Positions 61,558 to 64,000 of a DNA stretch of 64,000 nucleotides are shown here, piece by piece; position 1 is the first letter of the stretch; each line of letters begins with the position of its first letter. The DNA is from Gordonia sp. (in: high G+C Gram-positive bacteria) (GTDB lineage: Bacteria > Actinomycetota > Actinomycetes > Mycobacteriales > Mycobacteriaceae): the NCBI RefSeq assembly GCF_020438995.1, contig NZ_JAGQTN010000015.1:29860-93859 (forward strand). Direction: 5' to 3'. The notes beneath the pieces were generated by a model that worked only from the letters and a program-made list of their open reading frames with translations, was not told the origin of the DNA and did not search any database. Made by a program: the position numbers and the translations under genes.

Positions 61558-62565
61558 GTGAAGAAGCTACGAGGCCTGACAGTCCTGGTCAGTGTCGTCG
61601 TCATCGCGTTGTTGACCGTTCCCACGGCGGCGCACGCCGACAGGAACCCAGCGGCGCATGCCGCGCGGCAGAAGGTCGCACGCATCACCAATCTGGCCGA
61701 CATCGGTCCCCTGCGCACCGACCTCTGGGTGTACTCGCCGTCCAATCACAAGAAGATGAAGGTCAACGTCCTGACCCCGGCCAACTCCACCGGCCCCCGA
61801 TCGGTGGTGTACATGCTCGACGGTGCCGACGCCGGCGCCGATGTCAGCGACTGGATCACCAAAGGCCGCGCGGGCCGGTTCTTCGCCAACAAGAACGTGA
61901 CCGTCGTGCTGCCGGCAGGCGGCAAGGGCACCTTCTACACCAACTGGCGCAGTCGTGACCCCAACCTCGGTAAACCGCAGTGGGAAACCTTCCTCACCGA
62001 AGAACTGCCCCCGCTGATCGACAAGGAGTTCAACGGCACCGGCCGCAACGCCATCGTCGGGCTCTCCATGGGTGGGCAGGCCGCGCTCGCGCTCGCCGCG
62101 CGCTTCCCCAAGCTGTACACCGGTGTCGCATCCCTGAGCGGCTGCCCCGAAGTGTACGAGCCCGCCAACCAGGCGTACGTGCACACCACCGTGGCCAATG
62201 CCGGCGGCAACGCCATCAATATGTGGGGTCCGCCGCGCTCACCGGCCTGGAAGGCCCACGATCCCGGTACCAGGCTCGATAAGTTGCGCGGCAAGAACAT
62301 CTACCTGTCGTCGGGGTCGGGTCTGGCCGGCCCGCTGGACCTGATGCGCAAGGTCGACCCCGAGGAAGGAACCCGGCAGTCGGTGACCGCCAGCGCGTCG
62401 GCCCTCGAACTCGGTGCGTGGCGCTGCTCCATCAACTTCGCCCTCGAACTGCGCAAGGCGCGTATCCCGTTCACCGACGGCCTGCGCCTCGTCGGCACCC
62501 ACTACTGGGGCTACTGGGAGCAGGACCTGCCCCGCATGTGGCCCACCATCGCCCAGGGTCTGTAG
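61558..62565 (+). CDS. Secreted Ag85/mycolyltransferase-type esterase
   Basis: An exported esterase-D-fold protein of 335 residues. The signal peptide (KKLRGLTVLVSVVVIALLTVPTAAHA) is followed by a domain with VYMLDGADAGADVSDWITKG, the nucleophile motif GLSMGGQAALALAARFP, and a C-terminal catalytic His in GTHYWGYWEQDLPRMWP. This layout is that of corynebacterial and mycobacterial mycolyltransferases, which transfer mycolic acids to trehalose or arabinogalactan. GTG at 61558 with GGGGGGA gives the signal peptide right at the N-terminus; upstream in-frame ATGs add a cytoplasmic-like stretch. It supports a mycolic acid envelope. Confidence 0.88.
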   Translation: MKKLRGLTVLVSVVVIALLTVPTAAHADRNPAAHAARQKVARITNLADIGPLRTDLWVYSPSNHKKMKVNVLTPANSTGPRSVVYMLDGADAGADVSDWITKGRAGRFFANKNVTVVLPAGGKGTFYTNWRSRDPNLGKPQWETFLTEELPPLIDKEFNGTGRNAIVGLSMGGQAALALAARFPKLYTGVASLSGCPEVYEPANQAYVHTTVANAGGNAINMWGPPRSPAWKAHDPGTRLDKLRGKNIYLSSGSGLAGPLDLMRKVDPEEGTRQSVTASASALELGAWRCSINFALELRKARIPFTDGLRLVGTHYWGYWEQDLPRMWPTIAQGL

Positions 62566-62597
62566 ACACCACCCGTCGCCTTGCGGCTCTTCACACC

Positions 62598-63665
62598 TCA
62601 ACCAGCGGTTTTGGCGAATCTCTCCGCGAATGCCAGGAAGGCGTCGTTCTCCTGCGGGGTGGTGACCGTGACGCGTACGCCCGCATCGGCGAAGGGGCGG
62701 ATCACGATCTTGCTGTCGATTGCCTGCGCGGCGAAGTCGACGGCGGACTCGCCCAGGTCGAGCCACACGAAATTGGCCTGCGTATCGGGGACCCGGTAGC
62801 CGAGCTCACGCAACCGGGCGGTCACCCGGGTTCGTTCGGCGACGACGGTGTCGGTGCGGGTCAGCAGCTCGTCGTCGGCGGCCAGGCAGGCGATCGCGGC
62901 GCGCTGCGAGAGCGAGGTGACCGAGAACGGTACGTGCACCTTGCGCAGCGCGGTCACCACCTGCGGGTCGGCGACCGCGTAACCCACACGCAGGCCGGCC
63001 AGTCCGTACGCCTTCGAGAAGGTGCGCAGCACCACCAGGTTGGCGAACTCGCGCCGCAACTCCAGTGCGTCGTATGCCTGTGCGGGGCCGAGCCGCATGT
63101 ACTCGAAGTAGGCCTCGTCGAGGGCGACCACCACATCCGAGGGCACCTTCCGCAGGAACGTGCGCAGGTCATCGGCATCGACGACGGTGCCGGTCGGATT
63201 GTTCGGATTGCACACGAAGATCAGGCGCGTCCGGTCGGTGACGGCCGCGGCCATCGCGTCGAGGTCATAGACGTGGTCGCCGGTCAGCGGCACGGGTATC
63301 GGGGTGGCGTGCACCGCACGGGTGGCCAGTGGATAGGTCTCGAACGAGCGCCAGCCGAACACCACCTCGTCACCCGGCTCACACGTGACCAGGATCAGGT
63401 TCTGACACAGGATCACCGACCCGCAGCCCACCTGCACCTCGTCCTCGGTCACGCCGAGCTTCTTGGCCAGCGTCGCCGTCAGTTCGACGATCGCGTTGTC
63501 GGGGTAGCGATTGACCGATGCGGCGGCGTCGGCGATGGCCTCGACGACGCTCGGCAACGGACCGTCGGTCACCTCGTTACTGGCCAGCTTGATCGCGCCC
63601 GGGAAGGTCTTTCCGGGTACGTAGGCGGGCAGGTTGTCGAGATCGGGGCGGATGCGCAAGGTCAC
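62598..63665 (-). CDS. Aromatic / histidinol-phosphate aminotransferase (HisC/Pat type)
   Basis: A 355-residue class I/II PLP aminotransferase. It has LASNEVTDGPLPSVVEAI, NRYPDNAIVELTATLA, VGCGSVILCQNLI, the VCNPNNPTGT motif, LDEAYFEY, the PLP lysine in RTFSKAYGLAGLRVGY, and VRVTVTTPQENDAF with the substrate carboxylate region. The same fold serves histidinol phosphate (HisC) and phenylpyruvate/aromatic acids (Pat/HisC2). The lack of other his genes nearby favours the aromatic role. The start is a GTG at 63665 (VTLRIRPDLDNLPAYVPGK), matching the common family N-terminus. Confidence 0.9.
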   Translation of the reverse strand: MTLRIRPDLDNLPAYVPGKTFPGAIKLASNEVTDGPLPSVVEAIADAAASVNRYPDNAIVELTATLAKKLGVTEDEVQVGCGSVILCQNLILVTCEPGDEVVFGWRSFETYPLATRAVHATPIPVPLTGDHVYDLDAMAAAVTDRTRLIFVCNPNNPTGTVVDADDLRTFLRKVPSDVVVALDEAYFEYMRLGPAQAYDALELRREFANLVVLRTFSKAYGLAGLRVGYAVADPQVVTALRKVHVPFSVTSLSQRAAIACLAADDELLTRTDTVVAERTRVTARLRELGYRVPDTQANFVWLDLGESAVDFAAQAIDSKIVIRPFADAGVRVTVTTPQENDAFLAFAERFAKTAG

Positions 63666-63795
63666 GCCCACAACTGTAGGCCGCTGCGGCCGACATGCTG
63701 CGCCGACACCCGAATTCCGTGTTGACCAGCCGGTTTGCACCGTCGCGGGCAGTGTGTGTAACCTTTGCTCTCGGCAGTTCGAAAGGACTTCGCCA

Positions 63796-63887
63796 GGAGG
63801 CGTGCCAGAGCGGCCGAATGGGATTCACTGCTAATGAATTGTCCCGCTAAAACGGGACCGGAGGTTCAAATCCTCTCGCCTCCGCCA
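63796..63887 (+). tRNA. tRNA-Ser (anticodon GCT)
   Basis: A class II tRNA with 7-bp acceptor stem (GGAGGCG / CGCCTCC), anticodon loop CTGCTAA giving GCT, a long variable arm (TTGTCCCGCTAAAACGGGACC), T-arm GAGGTTCAAATCCTC and an encoded CCA end. It reads AGC and AGU codons. Confidence 0.95.
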
Positions 63888-63926
63888 CGTCACGGTCGTA
63901 AGACTGCGACGACAACTGAATAGCAC

Positions 63927-63999
63927 GCGCCCGTAGCTCAACGGATAGAGCATCTGACTACGGATCAGAAGGTTTGGGGTTCGAATCCCTACGGGCGCA
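63927..63999 (+). tRNA. tRNA-Arg (anticodon ACG)
   Basis: A 7-bp acceptor stem (GCGCCCG / CGGGCGC), D-arm TAGCTCAACGGATAGAGCA, anticodon stem-loop with ACG (A34 expected to be edited to inosine), T-arm GGGTTCGAATCCC and discriminator A. The window ends right after it, so an encoded CCA cannot be judged. Confidence 0.94.
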
Positions 64000-64000
64000 C

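Overview
The window is high-GC, gene-dense DNA from a mycolic-acid-type actinobacterium. It is most like Gordonia or a close relative (Rhodococcus, Williamsia, Mycobacterium). The support is an Ag85-type mycolyltransferase-like secreted esterase, an LpqN-type lipoprotein, a DUF222/HNH 13E12-family gene, a DUF3556 membrane protein, PucR, TetR, ROK and NrtR regulators, and TGTGA-N6-TCACA (CRP/GlxR-type) sites. The genus call is inference; no rRNA is present.

Region 1 (1-12148) is an aerobic uptake [NiFe]-hydrogenase locus of the Huc (group 2a) type known from Mycobacterium smegmatis. On the minus strand, from 8872 down to the left edge, run a HucM-like scaffold, small subunit, large subunit, maturation endopeptidase, a TPR-like protein, a NifU-Rieske protein, an NHL beta-propeller protein and the start of HypF. 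Most junctions overlap by a few bases. An AraC-type regulator, HypA, HypB and an uncharacterised protein run divergently. HypC, HypD and HypE are not in the window and may lie beyond the left edge.

Region 2 (12210-21081) is lipid and acyl metabolism: an acyl-CoA dehydrogenase, an LpqN lipoprotein, a PucR regulator, then an acyl-CoA ligase, DUF3556 membrane protein and phytoene-desaturase-like oxidoreductase run that starts behind a perfect CRP-type palindrome and ends at a strong hairpin.

Region 3 (21093-24283) is an NAD/ADP-ribose module. NrtR (a Nudix-fold regulator with a dead Nudix box) is divergent from a fused ADP-ribosylglycohydrolase/cysteine-phosphatase and a YbjN-like protein. Two operators of identical geometry (TTAG-N13-CTAA) lie between them. 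A globin follows.

Region 4 (24403-31780) is accessory: two proteins of unknown function, a decayed TetR gene, a cluster of hairpins, a 13E12-family HNH gene, a broken VapC toxin gene, a secreted lipase-like hydrolase and a small protein with a ten-copy hexanucleotide repeat.

Region 5 (31853-43898) is catabolic. An rRNA methyltransferase is followed, on the same strand, by a sugar operon (MFS permease, PfkB kinase, GH65 phosphorylase) with a ROK regulator and a perfect CRP-type site. Next come a class III aminotransferase and a CoA-acylating methylmalonate-semialdehyde dehydrogenase, divergent from a PucR regulator across a palindrome.

Region 6 (43902-64000) is mixed: a conserved unknown, an SGNH hydrolase, exonuclease III, TetR, a lipocalin-like/APH-kinase pair, bifunctional PutA, an extradiol-dioxygenase-like protein, a Fic protein behind a long inverted repeat, a very large P-type ATPase, a second member of the unknown family at 25883, a mycolyltransferase-like esterase, an aromatic/histidinol-phosphate aminotransferase, tRNA-Ser(GCT) and tRNA-Arg(ACG).
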